Shown piece after piece: positions 62,538 through 64,000 of a DNA stretch of 64,000 bases (position 1 is the first letter of the stretch; each line of letters starts with the position of its first letter). Source of the stretch: Clostridium sp. TW13 (GTDB lineage: Bacteria > Bacillota > Clostridia > Clostridiales > Clostridiaceae); assembly GCF_024345225.1 (NCBI RefSeq), contig NZ_BROD01000001.1, positions 2,428,362 through 2,492,361 of the forward strand. Reading direction: 5' to 3'. The notes beneath the pieces are model-generated. The model was not told the origin of the DNA and made no database searches. It was given only the letters and a program-made list of their open reading frames with translations. The position numbers were made by a program, and so were the translations under genes.

Positions 62538-62570
62538 ATTCATATTATACTTTTTTAAAGCCTAATTTAA

Positions 62571-63485
62571 TTATTTATAGAACTCCTGAGTTGCATAGTA
62601 TGTGTCGCCTATCTTATAAACTCCAATTCCTATACTACTAAAGTTTGTTGATAATATGTTAGCTCTATGTCCTGGTGAGTTCATCCAGTTTGTCATAAAG
62701 TTATCAGCTAAAGTAGAGTTTCCTGTCACGCCACCAATGTAAGCTATATTTTCTCCCCAAGCCATGTAATTAACTCCATCAGCCTTCATTATGTCAGCCA
62801 TAAGTTTACCTTCAGGATTTTTGTGGTCAAAGTAACCTCTATCCCCCATGTCTTGAGATTTAATTCTTGCATAATGCTCCATTGTTGAATTGTAACTTAA
62901 TTGTGGAACACCTGCTTTTGCTCTTTCTTGGTTAACCTTATTAAATATTAGTTGTTCTATTTCTGCTATAAATTTATCACTTGAAGCTGTACTTTGAGTT
63001 GTTGTACTTGGTTTAGTAGCAGTTGATGTACTAGTACTTGGTGATTTTGCAGTAGAACCATTAGTCGTTTGTTTTGTAGTATTTGATTTAAAGTAACTTG
63101 TCCAATTACTTGCTGAATTACTACAGTTTCCTGCTTGATCATTTGAAAATATTGTAACCTTATTTGCTGTTCCATTATTTGGTGCAGCTTGTACACCAAC
63201 TTTCGAATTATTAGCTACTGTTGCTGCATTTGAAGATGCTGGACAATTGCTTGTACCATTTTTAGTTGATGAATTTTGGGCTATATTTAAATCTTTAATA
63301 TCTTTTGTATTTGCTGTTGTACCAACTAAATTTGTATTATTTGCATTTAGAGCTTGTGCCTTCGTTTGCACAGCTGAATTAGCTGCTGTTGTATTATTAA
63401 CCTTGGAAACTCCGAAAGCAGCCATACCTAGGCTTAAAATTACTCCTGATGTAGCTAATACTTTTATGATTTTATTATTTTTCAT
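62571..63485 (-). CDS. Secreted CAP-domain (YkwD-like) protein
   Basis: The 304 residues have a signal peptide (1 to about 31), a long Asn/Thr/Ser-rich low-complexity stretch (about 32-175) and a C-terminal CAP domain: IFNKVNQERAKAGVPQL, HYARIKSQDMGDRGYFDHKN, AWGENIAYIG and NSPGHRANILSTNF. His and Glu residues of the CAP cavity are present. Related clostridial proteins are secreted or coat-associated (YkwD/YabE-like), with unproven activity. AGGAGG precedes the ATG. It is monocistronic. Confidence 0.93.
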   Translation of the reverse strand: MKNNKIIKVLATSGVILSLGMAAFGVSKVNNTTAANSAVQTKAQALNANNTNLVGTTANTKDIKDLNIAQNSSTKNGTSNCPASSNAATVANNSKVGVQAAPNNGTANKVTIFSNDQAGNCSNSASNWTSYFKSNTTKQTTNGSTAKSPSTSTSTATKPSTTTQSTASSDKFIAEIEQLIFNKVNQERAKAGVPQLSYNSTMEHYARIKSQDMGDRGYFDHKNPEGKLMADIMKADGVNYMAWGENIAYIGGVTGNSTLADNFMTNWMNSPGHRANILSTNFSSIGIGVYKIGDTYYATQEFYK

Positions 63486-63848
63486 AATTAATTCCTCCTC
63501 AGATCTGTTTTAATAGCCTGTGCCTATAAGTTAACATAGAATTATGCATGAGTTCAAAGGAGTTTATTGGTACTATATGAATTATATTTCCTCAATTCGT
63601 AAATTATCTAAGGAAATTATAGGAAACCAAATTATAGAAAAACATTTCAAAACCATTACATATCAATACATTACGCGTATATTTTGAGCAAAACTTTAGG
63701 CCTAATTTCTTAGTAAATTAAACCACTAAATCCATCAGATACTTGTTCAGAATATTAAGATTTTTCATCAAATTCAATCTCACTATTATTGGAGACCTTA
63801 TCTAAAGCCAAATTCTAATACTTTTTTAATAATGATAAACGCATAAAA
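63486..63848. other. Intergenic region upstream of the CAP gene
   Basis: About 360 bases, AT-rich, with no reading frame or strong structure seen. It holds the CAP gene promoter and the 3' region of the next gene. Confidence 0.4.
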
Positions 63849-64000
63849 TTAATCCTTCTGCTCTTTATTTTTTTCAATCTCAACTATCCATGTAAAATTA
63901 ACTATATGTTCACTGTAAATCTTATAATTTAATGAATATACATATGCCTTTAATTCAACTAAGTTTGTATAATGCTTAGATTCTATTACCTCCCATAAAT
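63849..64000 (-). CDS. C-terminal end of an unidentified gene
   Basis: A minus-strand frame enters from beyond the window and ends with a stop at 63849. The visible residues (LWEVIESKHYTNLVELKAY, then YSEHIVNFTWIVEIEKNK) look like real coding sequence with mixed charged and aromatic residues. I do not recognise the family from this fragment. Confidence 0.55.
   Translation of the reverse strand, partial: LWEVIESKHYTNLVELKAYVYSLNYKIYSEHIVNFTWIVEIEKNKEQKD

Overview
The window is low-GC, AT-rich DNA from a member of the Firmicutes, almost certainly Clostridium in the strict sense. The evidence is the dockerin and cohesin cellulosome genes, Csp-like subtilases, an anaerobic CooS-type enzyme, an Agr peptide system, a glnA-nitR (ANTAR) locus and AGGAGG-type ribosome binding sites throughout. 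I do not name a species. It reads as ordinary chromosome. I saw no rRNA, tRNA, CRISPR array, prophage or intact insertion sequence.

Layout. 1-4.8 kb: the end of an oligopeptide ABC transporter (oppB, oppA) and an unknown membrane protein. 5-9.1 kb: a CxxC protein (DUF3785-like), thiE, and a nitrogen operon glnB-glnA-nitR. In that operon two separate promoters are each followed by a hairpin-plus-terminator leader of the kind ANTAR proteins control. 9.2-11.4 kb: a tetR gene with twin operators, divergent from aspartokinase. 11.5-16.4 kb: an SH3b-NlpC/P60 cell-wall hydrolase, an ABC-F protein and an HD-GYP protein. 16.5-20.1 kb: a complete Agr locus (agrB, agrA-type and agrC-type genes), a CPBP protease divergent from it, and a 50-codon agrD on the opposite strand. 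20.7-27.7 kb: a minimal cellulosome operon (scaffoldin, GH9-dockerin, GH48-dockerin) with stem-loops between and around the genes. 28.1-28.9 kb: an RNA island with a multi-stem structured RNA (raiA-like) on the minus strand and two tandem near-identical small RNA candidates on the plus strand.

29.2-34.4 kb: a flavodiiron protein, then an NAD-salvage operon (NrtR-like regulator, PRPP synthetase, nicotinamidase, NAMPT) with a three-half-site operator on its promoter. 34.5-38.1 kb: two overlapping Csp-like subtilases. 38.2-48.2 kb: two cassettes, each made of a two-component system and an ABC exporter, with a terminator between regulator and transporter genes in both. 48.4-56.2 kb: a GltD/NfnB-like flavoprotein, a YyaL-type protein, an unknown P-loop kinase, a choloylglycine-hydrolase-family enzyme and a PAS histidine kinase. 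56.4-64 kb: a CooS-family protein that has lost one C-cluster cysteine, a PHP phosphoesterase, an FMN-binding protein with its TetR regulator, an AAC(3)-family acetyltransferase, a CD3324-like small protein, a secreted CAP-domain protein and the tail of an unidentified gene.

The most notable items are the paired ANTAR leaders with a pseudo-receiver regulator, the twin small RNAs, the Cys-to-Glu CooS variant, and the agrD with a CPBP protease beside agrB. All gene calls are from reading the sequence, without database searches. RNA structures were paired by eye.
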